Of a DNA stretch of 64,000 bases, positions 10,012 through 20,626 are shown in pieces; position 1 is the first letter of the stretch; each line of letters opens with the position of its first letter. Source of the stretch: Tremella fuciformis. Lineage: Eukaryota; Basidiomycota; Tremellomycetes; Tremellales; Tremellaceae. The position numbers and the translations under genes are program-made. The stretch is from the NCBI GenBank assembly GCA_032768795.1, contig CP136490.1, forward strand, positions 3,286,001 through 3,350,000. Reading direction: 5' to 3'. Under the pieces are notes generated by a model. That model was not told where the DNA came from and did not search any database. It saw only the letters and a program-made list of their open reading frames with translations.

Positions 10012-12255
10012 TCATTGTCGAATAGGTCGAGATGAATTGAATTCCGATAGAAGTTCTTTGGCATGTTCGAGGTCGGACTCGGACATCCATTCGGTTTCGT
10101 CGTACCCAAGGTATTTGACGAGGTAGCGTCGAGAATCTTTGTACCGCTTGTCGATTTTTGTGTCGAGGATGGCTTCGATTTCCCATTCCTCTTCTCCTTC
10201 TACTTCGATAGGAGGTGGTGGTGGCTGATAACGACGAGGTATTCGATTTGGCAAATAAGGCGATAAGAGTCGAACATGGAAGACATTGTGTATCTTCATG
10301 CTTGGTGGGAGCTCAAGTTGGTAGGCATGACTTGAGATCTTCTTGGTAATGCGGTAGGGGCCAAGGTGTCGTACATCCAGTTTCTTGGTAGGTCGAGTTG
10401 TCCGGATGTGTTTGGCGGAGAGCCAGACCTTGTCTCCAACGTGGTAGACAGGTGTCGGGAGATGACTCTTGTTGTATTGAGCGGCAGATGCCTCCAGGGC
10501 TTTTGCAACTTCCTGTCGAAGGAAAGTATGCAGCTGGGCAAGTCCTTGCGCAGTCTGTGCGGCAGGTGGGCGTTCACCTGTGGATGGTGTGTCGGGTACC
10601 GGTTCGAAAGTTGATCGCGGGTGATAACCTTTGTTTGCAAAGAAAGGTGAAACCGTAGTCGATGAATGCGGCGCGGAGTTGTAGGCAAATTCTGCAAGTG
10701 GCAGAAGGTCGGACCAATTTGTTTGTTGATAGTCGGAGTATAGGCGAAGGTACTGTTCTAGCACCTGGTTGACTCGTTCGGTTTGTCCGTCGGTTTCTGG
10801 GTGGAAGGCGGTGCTCAAGTGAAGGTCGATGTTGAGCAGTTTGGTGAATGATCGCCAGAATTCGGAGGTGAACTCGGATCCTCGGTCGGATATGATTGAA
10901 GTGGGGACACCGTGCTTTGAGAACACATGGTGCACGTAAAGTCGAGCCAATTCCTCTGCGGTGAGGTTGGTGGTTGTCGGAACAAAGATTGCCATCTTTG
11001 TGAGTCGGTCGACGATGACGAGAATCGAGTTGTATCCATTGGAGCTCGGTAGGTGTTCGATTAAGTCCATAGAGATCGAAGTCCAAGGATAAGGTGGGAC
11101 CGGTAGTGACTTGAGGTGACCAAATGGTAGATGTCGGCGGGATTTGGTTCGTTGGCAGGTGTCACAGGTGTCGACAAAGTGATGGATGAAGTCCCTCATA
11201 CCAGGCCACCAGTAATGGCGCTTGGCAAGGAGGTAAGTCTTCCTGCGACCTGGATGTCCTGCGGTGGGATGGTCGTGGACTTGTCGAGTAATAAGGAGTC
11301 GAAGGTCGTCCGTATTTGGAACGAAGTACCGGTCGTGATATCGAATGACTCCAGTGTCGTCCTGTCGTAGAGGTGGGGACAGGTTGTCTTGCAGTTTTGC
11401 TGCTTCGGGATCCGCGGAGAGGGCGTTGCGGATGAGGGCCACAATGTTGGTGGTGATGTCGAGAGTACCGCTAGCAAGGTATTGGCCATCTTTCAGGAGT
11501 TGCTGAAAGTTCTGCGGGTTGACAGTCCTGTCGAGTGAGGAACCTGTCTGGCCAGGATGATAGTCGGATCGGCGGGTGAGGGCGTCTGGTTTTGTCCCTT
11601 GAAGTCCCGGGCGGTACCGAATGACGAAGTTGAAGTCGGCCAAGAATTCTGACCATCGGGCTTGTCGTCGATTAAGTTGCTTTGAAGTCACAAAGTACTC
11701 CAAGCTCCTGTGATCGGTATAGACCGTGATCGGATTTGCGGCTCCTTCGAGGTAGTGTCGCCATTCCTTGAACGAAGAGATGATAGCGAGCATCTCCTTG
11801 TCGTGTATCTCGTAGTTGAGCTCAGCGGGACTCATTTTCCGGCTGAGAAAGGCAAGTGGGTGGAGAATACCCTTGTCGTCTTGCTGCGATAGAATGCCTG
11901 CGATGGCATAGTCGGACGCATCCGTCTCCAGGATAAGGGGGAGAGTCGGATCGTAGTGCCGAAGAAGGTCGGCCGAAGTAAACGCTTGCTTGAGCGTGTC
12001 GAAGGCGGTTTGCTGTGCGGACTCCCAAGAGAAGGGGAGTTCCTTACGCGTGAGCTGCGTAAGGGGATGGGCGATTGTCGAGTAGTTTCGGATGAACCGT
12101 CGGTAAAAGTTGGCGAAACCGAGGAAGGATCGGACATCGTGTAGGTTGCAAGGTGTGGGCCAGTCAAGGATGGACTGGACCTTCTTCTTGTCCATGGCGA
12201 TTCCGTTGGGAGAGATGACAAAGCCCAGGAATTCGACTGTGTTGGTGTCGAACTC
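10012..12255 (-). pseudogene. pol: Pol of element A, 3' part (RNase H, integrase, chromodomain)
   Basis: Continues in frame from the AACTC duplication (DTNTVEFLGF). It has RNase H (ETDASDYAIAGILSQ, TDHRSLEYF), the integrase HHCC finger (H-x4-H...C-x2-C in CDTCQRTKSRRH), the DDE core (SMDLIE, ISDRGSEFTS, QTERVNQVLEQYLR) and a C-terminal chromodomain (EIEAILDTKIDK, YLVKYLGYDETEW). Chromodomains direct integration to marked chromatin. The stop at 10012 lies 46 bp from the stop of the convergent plus-strand gene ending at 9966. Confidence 0.93.
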
Positions 12256-12659
12256 TGTCACGTCGGCCACGCCTCCATGATCACCAAAGCACGCCTACGA
12301 GCCTCGTTCCAGCCCAGCACGCCTGTCAAACACGTGAGCCTATCGTCGATCCTCGAGTAGCCTCGACGACGCTCGAGTAGCCTCGACGACTTTAGAGCTC
12401 GAGCCTCGTCGATGGTGTTTCAAGGAGAAAGCCCAAGGCGGTGCAGAGGAGGGCACGGGTGATATATATACAAGTCCTCACCCGTAGACCGTCCTTAGCA
12501 CCGTGGTATTGAGTCCCATGGATAGAAAGTAACGGCGCAGCCGTGTTGTCGACGCACGAGAGGCTGTAGGACACACCTTCTCGTGGAAGACAGAGACAGA
12601 TCAACAGACAGCACGTGTGAGAGGGCCTATCAGTCGACGACCGGCCTGGCCCCGTGACA
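12256..12659 (+). repeat. 5' LTR of element B
   Basis: 404 bp. GATATATATA at 12461-12470 is the likely TATA box; GCACCGTGGTAT at 12498-12509 is the likely region of the mRNA start. The U3 part repeats CTCGAGTAGCCTCGACGAC twice at about 12352-12390. Confidence 0.95.
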
Positions 12660-12661
12660 GT

Positions 12662-12673
12662 ATACCACGGTGC
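12662..12673 (+). other. Self-complementary primer binding site of element B
   Basis: After the LTR come GT and then ATACCACGGTGC, the exact complement of GCACCGTGGTAT at 12498-12509 in the same LTR. The spacing of 2 nt from the LTR and the position of the partner 36 nt after the start of the TATA box are the same as in elements A and D. Confidence 0.8.
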
Positions 12674-12697
12674 AACTACCTCTCACACGACTAGTTC

Positions 12698-13840
12698 ATG
12701 GCACCATCGACTCGACGAACCACGTCGACAGATCCTGAGCATCAGCACATTGCTCTACCCACAAACCTACGACTACCGGTGGACACTCGACTGAGAGCCG
12801 CCGCGACCAACATGGCCCAACCATTGGGTGATCAGCCGTCTGTGCAGCAGTTGCTCGCGCAAATCGTGCAGCTTCAGGCGGCCCTCGTCGAGCAGCAGGC
12901 GCAGCAACGACAGGGCTCGCCAGGCGTTGGGAACCCGTCCGAGCCGAAGGCGAACCCGCCTGACACGTTTAACGGCAAGGACCCAGCCGCTTTGGAGCGG
13001 TTCATCATGCAGTGCGAGACGGTCTTCAAGCTGCAGCCGTCGAAGTTCTCTGGCGACACGCACAAGGTCATGTATGTGATCTCGTTCCTCAGGGGATTCG
13101 TGCTCGACGCGATTCAGCCCTTGGCGACAGGGCGAGACAGCGATTTGAACGAGAACGGAGAGCATGTCGAGGCTGGCGACTACCTCGACGAGAAAATTCG
13201 GACTTACGCTGGGCTTCGTCGCTACCTGCGCGAGAACTTTGGGGATCCCGACGCGAAGGGGACTGCTCGACGCAAGTACTTCTCGCTGCGGCAGACGGGA
13301 TCGGCAGCCGAATACTTCGCCAAGATTCGGGAGTACACGTCAGTCCTCTCATGGGAGCTCGACGAGCAAGCAACGGCTCGTGCCAAGGAAGGGCTCTCCG
13401 ACGTGCTTCAGGACGAGGTGGCCAGGCACCCCAAAGAGTTCGAGACCTTTGCCGAGCTGCAGGCGTTTGTGGTCCGCCTCGACAACAGTCTGCGAGCAAG
13501 GGAGGCAGAGAAGAACAAGGCGGAGAACAGGCGAGAGAAGAAGAAGACTGTCCTGGGCGGCAACAACGGCGGATCTACAGCGGTTACGTCAGAGGTTGGA
13601 GCGGCGGCGACGAACCCCAGACCCTCACCTGGCCCGACAACCTCGTCGAGTCTCAACTCCGCTGCAGCCCCTCGACGAGTCTACCCTCCTCGCCCTAGGC
13701 TCACTCCGGACGAGCACGAGAGGCGAGGCAGCCAGGGCCTTTGCTTCAAGTGCGGAAACGCTGGGCATCTTGCGCGCGACTGCCCAGGCTCGTTCAACCC
13801 CGGCCAACGCGTGAAGCAGGAGCCGCAGGGGGAAGCCTGA
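12698..13840 (+). CDS. gag: Gag of element B
   Basis: 380 residues from ATG 12698. A glutamine-rich coiled-coil (QLLAQIVQLQAALVEQQAQQ) is followed by the capsid-like region (FNGKDPAALERFIMQCETVF) and a CCHC knuckle CFKCGNAGHLARDC close to the C-terminus. Intact; the stop is at 13838-13840, inside the start of the -1 shifted pol frame. Confidence 0.92.
   Translation: MAPSTRRTTSTDPEHQHIALPTNLRLPVDTRLRAAATNMAQPLGDQPSVQQLLAQIVQLQAALVEQQAQQRQGSPGVGNPSEPKANPPDTFNGKDPAALERFIMQCETVFKLQPSKFSGDTHKVMYVISFLRGFVLDAIQPLATGRDSDLNENGEHVEAGDYLDEKIRTYAGLRRYLRENFGDPDAKGTARRKYFSLRQTGSAAEYFAKIREYTSVLSWELDEQATARAKEGLSDVLQDEVARHPKEFETFAELQAFVVRLDNSLRAREAEKNKAENRREKKKTVLGGNNGGSTAVTSEVGAAATNPRPSPGPTTSSSLNSAAAPRRVYPPRPRLTPDEHERRGSQGLCFKCGNAGHLARDCPGSFNPGQRVKQEPQGEA
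13828..13834 (+). other. Candidate -1 frameshift site in a G run (gag/pol of B)
   Basis: The gag codons CAG GGG GAA GCC TGA contain a five-base G run. A -1 slip of the GGG codon re-pairs perfectly and enters the pol frame (GGG GGA AGC). It is not a full X XXY YYZ heptamer, so it is weaker than the sites in A and D; a shift elsewhere in the 100-base overlap is possible. Confidence 0.45.
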
Positions 13841-16326
13841 GGGGTCCCGAGCTACAAGGAGAAACTCGAGACCCCGCTCCATACACACTCTCCGCCCTCA
13901 CGCCTCCTGAACAACCGACTTCACCTCTCAAATCCTCTAATCCGACGCCCACTCACCCACCGACGGGGTCCGCTTCCCTCGTCGAGGAAGATCAACATGA
14001 AGAAGAAGCAGAGGACCTGGAGTCCGAGAAGGAGTCTGTACAGAGTGCTAGTGATGCCGAGGAATGCATGAGCGGTGAGGCTTGCAGGCTGGGAAGGCAT
14101 CAAGCTGTCGTAGCAGGAAAAGTGGACGGGACGGCCGCTTGCATACTGTTAGATACAGGCGCAGGCGGGACCTTCATTGATCAGGACTACGCCGAAGGCC
14201 AGGGCTTGACCCAACAGAAGTTGGAGCGACCCAAGAATGTCCTCCTGTTCGACGGCGAACCGTCATCCGCGGGCGAAATCACCCACGAAGTGGTGGCCCC
14301 GGTGGAGACGCTTGGGGAAACAAGTGAAGAACGGCTAGCGGTTACGCGGCTCGCAGGTGCAGACGTCATGCTAGGGTACGACTGGATGCAAGAGAAGAGA
14401 GTAGTCATGGACATGGGAGCTATGGAAGTCACCCGTGGAGAAGAAAAGGTGGCCTCGTCGACGGTCGTCGAGGCTGCTTCAAGTGATCTGGCCATTTTGG
14501 CTACCAGAGCAAGAAGAGAGAGAGGAAAACACGCGGGGCAGTCCCGTAGGAGCTCCCCGAACCATATCCCCTTGCGGATCAATCGGTGGGAGCAGAACAG
14601 GCTCGCCGCAGAGCGGCTGCGAGGGACTGTCACCGACGAGCTCGAGGAAGTGGTGGGGCGTTTGGACGGGCATCCTGGGTTTGACCAAGAAAGCAAGGTC
14701 GAGACGTCGTTGGGGTACATGCTTCGGGCACTCATCGAGGAGCCTCAACGAGGCTCGTCGAGTCCAGATCCAGAGGCAAGAGAGGATCCGCAGACGGGTA
14801 CTCGGAGCACCTGGGAGGAGGATGAGGAGTTCGAGCACGCTGGAGAAGAGTTGGAGAGGATCAAGAAGGAGGAGAACGGAGTGGTGATTGATGCGGCGGG
14901 ATTCCCCAAGCTGTTTGGGTTGGTTCAAAGGATGGGCCTCGACGAGCCCACACGAGCCAAGGTAGAGCCTGGCGGGGCCCTGCGACTCAATGGGCGGCTA
15001 TACCTCACTGGCAAGGGCGATGGGCGGCTCCGAGCCATAAGGGATCGACATGAGGGGATCCTAGCGGGACATCCGGGAATCACCAAGATGTTGGAGTTGC
15101 TCAGGAGGGACGTCTGTTGGCTGGGGCTGCGGCGCGATGTTGAGGCCTACGTACAGGGTTGTGCCATCTGCCAGAGGACAAAGACAAGCAGGCAGCGCCC
15201 TCATGGTCTCCTCCAGAGTCTCGAAGTCCCGGAAGGCCCGTGGCAAGCAATTTCCATGGACTTCATCGAGGAGCTCCCCGGCAGCCAGGGCTTCAACTCC
15301 ATCCTCGTCGTGGTAGACCGCCTGACGAAGTGGGCTATCTTCGTGCCGACAACGACTCGCCTCACAACGGCGGGACTCGTCGACCTCATCATCGACAATG
15401 TCGTGGCGCAGCATGGGTTGCCAAGATCCATCGTATCTGATCGAGGGAGCAAGTTTACTAGTCGACTATGGGGAGCACTGTGTGGGGCCCTGGGGATCAA
15501 GATCAGCCTGTCGACAGCCTTCCATCCCCAAACCGACGGGCAGACGGAGCGAGTCAATCAGGTCCTCGAGCAGTACCTACGGGTATTCTGCGATCACAGA
15601 CAAGACAATTGGTCGAGTCTGCTGCAGAGAGCAGCCTTCGCCTATAACAATACCCAGCACTCGGCGATCAAGATGAGCCCGTTCGAGGCGAACTTTGGGT
15701 ACTCGCCGCGATGGACTGATGACTTGAGAGAGAGCGCCGAGCGAGCGGAGATACCGTCGGTCAAGGAAAAGCTTGGGTCCCTCGACGAGGTGCACCGATC
15801 TTGCCAACAAGCCATACAGCAAGCCAATGAGCGGTACGCCAAGTATTACGATGCAAAGAGAAGGGATGCGCCAGTGTTGAAGGTGGATGATATGGTCATG
15901 CTGTCGATGGAGAACATCAAGACTCGTCGACCCTCGAAGAAGCTCGACATCAAATGGGGGGGACCATACAAAATCCTCGCTAAGACGGGTCCATCAACGT
16001 ACAAGCTGGAGCTGCCGGCGACGATGAGGGTGAGCCCGGTCTTCAACGTCCTCCGTCTTAAGCCATACCACCCGCCGAGGATCCCTGGACAGACCTACGA
16101 CCCTCCGCCACCAGTGGAAGTCGACGACGAGGGCCCTAGCTATGAGGTGAAGAACGTCGTCGACTCGAGGAAAAGGGGCAGAAAGGTGGAGTACCTCGTC
16201 GAGTGGGTGGGGTACGAAGGAACAGATGAGGAGACGACCTGGGAACCAGTGGAGAACATTACTGGTGCTCTCGAAAGCGTCGAGAGCTTCCACAAAAGGA
16301 ACCCAGGGAAACCAAGAGGAATATAA
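13832..16326 (+). CDS. pol: Pol of element B: protease, integrase and chromodomain only
   Basis: The frame is open from 13741 and is probably entered by -1 shift near 13832. An acidic linker (EEDQHEEEAEDLE) precedes the protease site ILLDTGAGGTFID at about 14145. After a charged spacer comes the integrase finger (HEGILAGHPG ... CAICQRTK), the DDE core (SMDFIEELPG, IVSDRGSKFTS, QTDGQTERVNQVLEQY) and a C-terminal chromodomain (EYLVEWVGYEGTDEETTWEP). RT and RNase H, which normally take about 450-600 residues between protease and integrase, are absent, and the frame is unbroken across the gap. Integrase and chromodomain keep all the key residues I can name, so cDNA made in trans could be integrated by its own enzyme. 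Confidence 0.93.
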
Positions 16327-16466
16327 CGCATGGACTACTGGCGGTGACGATGATCTGGATCGAGATTCGTCACCCAAGCTGAGTCCTATCCCTGCATCCC
16401 CTGTACAACATGAACAACACGGCATATGAACATGAGCTAAGAAAGAACTATGTACACTATCTACAT

Positions 16467-18258
16467 TCACGACCCCGAACCACTCGCCTCCGCCACGTCG
16501 TCGAACATGGGCCCGACCATCGCCCTAAGGTCCAGCCCCAGGAGCCTCGCGTGCCGCCTCGCCTCCTCGACGTGGTACGCCCTGTCCGCCGGGATGGACT
16601 GGGCCAGCGTGACATGGTGCTGAAGGACACCGATGTCGAGCCTCGTCGAGGGAGTCCACGACAAGGGAGCTGGCGCGGATGGGCGGGCAGGAGTCGACAC
16701 CGGAGGCGGCGTCGGAGGCGGCACGGGAGCCGGCACGGGTTGACGAACCGACCGGCGAAGTCGGTCGGTGAAGGCGGCCGGGCCGACAACAGGCGTGGGG
16801 GCGGGAGTCGGCGAAGGCGGGTCGACATCCGCGAAGCTCACAGCCCGGCGAGCTCTGGGTGTCGAGGACGAGCTGGCGGGTCGTCGAGGAGTCGGGCTGG
16901 AGTTGAACGAGCAACCTGAGGCTGTGCCACAGGTGTAGCACTTCAACTTCGGCCCGCCTCCATCTAGGACCCTACACGGCAAGTTGTCCGAACGACACCG
17001 CTGGCATCGCTGGCGGCCGTTGAGCGTGCGGAGAGGTCGCCCTTTTGCCTGAGCCTGCAAGATCAGCGTGAGAGGCTGGAGAGTAGAAGACAACAACGCA
17101 CCAGGGCCCATGGGAGGGTCCTATTCGATCCCCGGCCGAACGTCGGGTAGAATGGCCCTGGGAATGAGCGGGGACCTCAACAGATGGCGGACGTACCGAA
17201 AAAGGCGCGGTCCAGCGCATTCCTACACCGGACTCGAGGGCCAGCCTCGAGTCGCCTCGACGACGCCTCGCTTCCCTCCCCATCGGATCCTCCACTGCCC
17301 GCTTCGGATTCCCCAACGGATCCTTCGCTGCCCGCTTCGGATCCGTCTCCCGTCGAGATGCTGCCCTCCACGACGTCTTCTCCTACACCTGCGTTGTCCA
17401 CGGCGGCCGGGAGAGCATCGGCTACCTCAGACACCCCAAGATACCGGGTTGAGGCTGAACGCAGGCGAGAGGAGTACATGCCGCCAACAGGCGACACGCG
17501 ACGACGCTTTGGGGTTGGGGAGAGGGGAGGCGGTATCGTTGGCAGGGGAGTGTTGCCTGGGGAACCGGGCGACTCGACTCGACGCCGGCGGCGTGGGTTG
17601 ATTGGCGGAGTCGGAGAGCGGGATGGCGGAGGCATAGAAGGCGGGGGAAGGAGAAGGATAGGCGAGCCGAGGGGGACGAGGGGATAGGGCGGTATGATGG
17701 GGGATCCGGTCCCACCACCAATGTAGGGGCGAAGAGGCCGAGGCGAGGCCGGCTCGAACGGCAAGGAGTGGGCTTCTCGATAGCGACTCTCGCCAGCGAA
17801 AGCCGCGTCGGAAGCCTGGGAAGACGGGGGCGAGGCGTCTGAGTAGCCGCTGGACGTAGAGGAGGTAGCACAGCTACTCTCCCTAGCGGCTCTGACGGTC
17901 CCCTGGTGCCGACGGATCTCGGCGTGTATGTCTGCTAGCGTCGCTGTACGCCCTGGGCATCAATACAAGCAGTAGGGTGACTCAACAATCACTCACCGCT
18001 TGGCGCAGCACTGGCAGCATCCGACCAGTCGAGCTCATCGACGAGCTCGTCGATCTCCTCGACCGGTGTGGGCTCCGGAGTTCGAGGACGGACCGCCCAT
18101 CGAGGGAACAGTCGAGGAGGGGGAGCGTCGACAGCCGACTCGGGGGAGGATGGCGGCGTCGTGGGGCTGGGGGAAGGGGTTTTGGTCATCGTGACCAGGC
18201 GTAGAGGTCGTCCTCGGAGGACGACTTTGAGGGAGGGATCGGTGGCGTTGGAGAACAT
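16467..18258 (-). CDS. Opposite-strand four-exon gene in element B: 553-residue Cys6 protein
   Basis: Exons 18258-17997, 17952-17197, 17157-17102 and 17054-16467; introns of 44, 39 and 47 nt are GTGAGT, GTACGT and GTGCGT to AG, and all three phases close to one frame of 554 codons. The N-terminal two-thirds is rich in Ser, Pro, Arg and acid, with basic words (PRRRRRVESPG, PKRRRVSP) that could be nuclear signals. In exon 4 C-x2-C-x6-C-x11-C-x2-C-x5-C (CQRCRSDNLPC ... CYTCGTASGC) is Zn2Cys6-like, followed by a Pro/Ala linker and a helical C-terminus. It runs against gag-pol and ends 140 bp from the pol stop. Three in-phase introns make it a real gene rather than a chance frame. A regulator of the element or host is my inference. 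Confidence 0.72.
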
Positions 18259-18943
18259 ATGATGCGTTGGAGTGGAGAGTTTGGAATGGACGGGACGAGT
18301 AGCCTCGTCGAGAGGGGGTTTATACCTTTTGGAGGGGACATGGCGGGGACGAGGGACGAGAGGGCACTTGACGACGAGAGCAGGCAACACGACTTTTCAC
18401 GACAGTTTGGCGACTTGTTGCCTAGCAACGAGCAACATGATCGACAGAAGGGCGTAGCGCGGAGCGGCAATCACCGGTTATCTCGCGGCGACTGCCGCAT
18501 TGGGCAATCTGACCCCGGCCTCGTGGCCGAGGTCAACTCGAGGTCGACTTACATACGCGCAAATTCCAGCATGAGACGCCTATAGCTCAGCAACGGGCGG
18601 GCTATCCAGCACAGGGATCACCCTCGACACCACGCGCGTCGGGACACATGCGGGCTGCACACTACCTGTGCCCGTTAGTCACTCCACGACGGCAACACAG
18701 CCTACGCCCCGACTAGCGCCTAGAAAGATAGCACCAGCTGCGCGAGACCTCGAGCGACCAAGAAGGACGGACCGTCGACGAGACCAGGCCCTGCTTACAC
18801 ACCCACAGACCCTCGGGATCAGCCCTGCGAGGAATGACCAAAAGATACGGCTTAGCGCGAGGCGGGAGCAAAGGCTCAGGCCATACAAGCTGCCCCGCCT
18901 CGCCCGCCATCTCGCAGGAGCTCGATTTCAGAGGGGGGCAGAG
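18259..18943. promoter_or_regulatory. Presumed promoter and leader of the opposite-strand gene of B, plus polypurine tract
   Basis: 685 bp without a supported frame between the start of the opposite-strand gene and the 3' LTR. It should hold that gene's promoter; I see no TATA box. The last bases (GAGGGGGGCAGAG, ending 18943) form the polypurine tract that primes the second DNA strand of B. Confidence 0.45.
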
Positions 18944-19347
18944 TGTCACGTCGGCCACGCCTCCATGATCACCAAAGCACGCCTACGAGCCTCGTTCCAG
19001 CCCAGCACGCCTGTCAAACACGTGAGCCTATCGTCGATCCTCGAGTAGCCTCGACGACGCTCGAGTAGCCTAGACGACTTTAGAGCTCGAGCCTCGTCGA
19101 TGGTGTTTCAAGGAGAAAGCCCAAGGCGGTGCAGAGGAGGGCACGGGTGATATATATACAAGTCCTCACCCGTAGACCGTCCTTAGCACCGTGGTATTGA
19201 GTCCCATGGATAGAAAGTAACGGCGCAGCCGTGTTGTCGACGCACGAGAGGCTGTAGGACACACCTTCTCGTGGAAGACAGAGACAGATCAACAGACAGC
19301 ACGTGTGAGAGGGCCTATCAGTCGACGACCGGCCTGGCCCCGTGACA
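18944..19347 (+). repeat. 3' LTR of element B
   Basis: Direct copy of 12256-12659. The one difference I find is CCTAGACGAC here against CCTCGACGAC in the left copy. It is joined to the AACTC target duplication and to pol of A. Confidence 0.95.
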
Positions 19348-20626
19348 AACTCGCATTTCTCGGCTTTGGCAAAGAGGCCAACTTGTCGGAGTCGGTGAAG
19401 CACTTGTCGAACGTGCTGGCGATGGGTCTCAGCATTCGGGCTGAAGACTAGGATGTCGTCGAGGTAGACAATGACGAAGTGGTCGAGCATATCCCTGAAG
19501 TTGTGGTTCATCAGGTGCTGGAAGGATGCCGGGGCGTTGGTGAGGCCAAACGGCATGACTCGGTATTCGAAGAGGCCATAGCGGGTGCGGAAGGCGGTTT
19601 TCCATTCTTCGCCTTTGGCTATGCGGAGGAGGTTGTATGCGCCTCGAAGATCGATTTTGGTGAATACCTTGGCGGAGCGGAGTCGGTCGAGGAGCTCCGA
19701 GATGAGCGGTAGAGGATATCGGTTCTTGATTGTGATCTTGTTCAAACCTCGATAGTCGACGCAGAGTCGCAGAGATCCGTCTTTCTTCTTGACAAAGAGT
19801 ATGGGTGCTGCGGCTGGCGACTCAGAAGGGGTGATGAAGCCCTTCTTGAGGTTGTCGTCAAGATACTCTCGAAGAGTACCAAGTTCCTTGTCGGATAGAG
19901 GGTAGATTGGTCCATAGGGCGGTTGCTTGCCTTCTTCCAAGGGGATTGTGTGGTCGAAGGGTCGATGTGGTGGAAGCTGGTCGGCGCTCTTCTTGCTGAA
20001 GACGTCGAGGTAGTCGTGGTACTTGGTGGGGACCACGTCGCGGTCTGGAGGTGGTGCAGTATTGGCTGAAATGTCGGTGGTCGAGCTAGCTTGGGCCAGC
20101 ATGGTGGTTGAAGTGTCGAAAGGCGGTTGTGATGCTGGTCGGATGGTCGAGCTTGGGTGAATCGTGCGTCGAGGCCAACTGATGAAAGGGTCGTGTTGAG
20201 CAAGCCAAGGCATGCCAAGTACGACTGGGAATACACCAAGTTGGGTGACAAGCGCACGGACCCAGAGGTTTCCGAAGGTTCCGCAGTTCCGAAGTTGAAT
20301 GATGGTGTGGTAGGTGATTGATGTTGTCGCACCAGATCCATCCAAGAGTGATAAGGGGATTGGATCCTGGGAGTATAGCGGTAGGCCTTCGTTTTGGGCG
20401 AATTCTATGTCGATGAAATTGTTTGAGGCTCCAGAGTCGATTAGCGCACGGGCGCGTTTTTGGGTTGTCGGTGTGTCGAATTCGAGGAATATGTGTCGGT
20501 CTTGAATTATTCGGATGTTGTCGTTCTCTTCCATTCCAATTGCAAGGTATTGAGGGACCTGCTGGCGCTCCTTCTCCAACCCCAGGTTCCCTTGTGAGGT
20601 AGATTGGAGAATCACTCTTTTCCCGA
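19348..20626 (-). pseudogene. pol: Pol of element A, 5' part (protease and reverse transcriptase), cut by element B
   Basis: Reads on from the -1 shift. An aspartic protease site [13 protein letters not shown] lies at the start, then the RT palm with [26 protein letters not shown] words, [13 protein letters not shown] and the catalytic YLDD. The frame is cut at 19352/19348 after KAEKCEF by the right LTR of B and then runs into that LTR (open to 19080), which is not element A sequence. It continues at 12255. Inactive as it stands because a 7.1 kb insertion separates RT from RNase H and integrase. Confidence 0.93.

Larger units (their letters stand above)
12256..19347 (+). mobile_element. Chromovirus B: gag-protease-integrase-chromodomain element without reverse transcriptase
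   Basis: LTRs of 404 bp (TGTCAC...GTGACA) at 12256-12659 and 18944-19347 differ at one base that I can find; the 5 bp duplication AACTC flanks them (12251-12255, 19348-19352) inside pol of A. Order: primer site, gag, pol with protease, integrase and chromodomain, then a four-exon gene on the opposite strand, a purine tract ending GGGGGGCAGAG at 18943, 3' LTR. There is no RT palm (no YxDD) and no RNase H; only about 600 bp separate protease from the integrase finger. The element is therefore non-autonomous though its remaining frames are intact and the insertion is young. Confidence 0.95.

Noticed and set aside
8645..10186. 513-codon minus-strand frame across the 3' region of A
   Set aside because: It is the complement of the TCGA-rich antisense genes and overlaps the pol end in another frame; no protein-like domains.
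14450..15050. Possible hidden RT in another frame of element B
   Set aside because: The interval is only about 600 bp, the pol frame is open throughout, and no palm or RNase H words appear in any frame.
19080..19347. Extension of the RT frame of A into 19080 with a distinct C-terminus
   Set aside because: This stretch is LTR sequence of element B read by chance after the insertion; the same peptide appears at 12392-12604.
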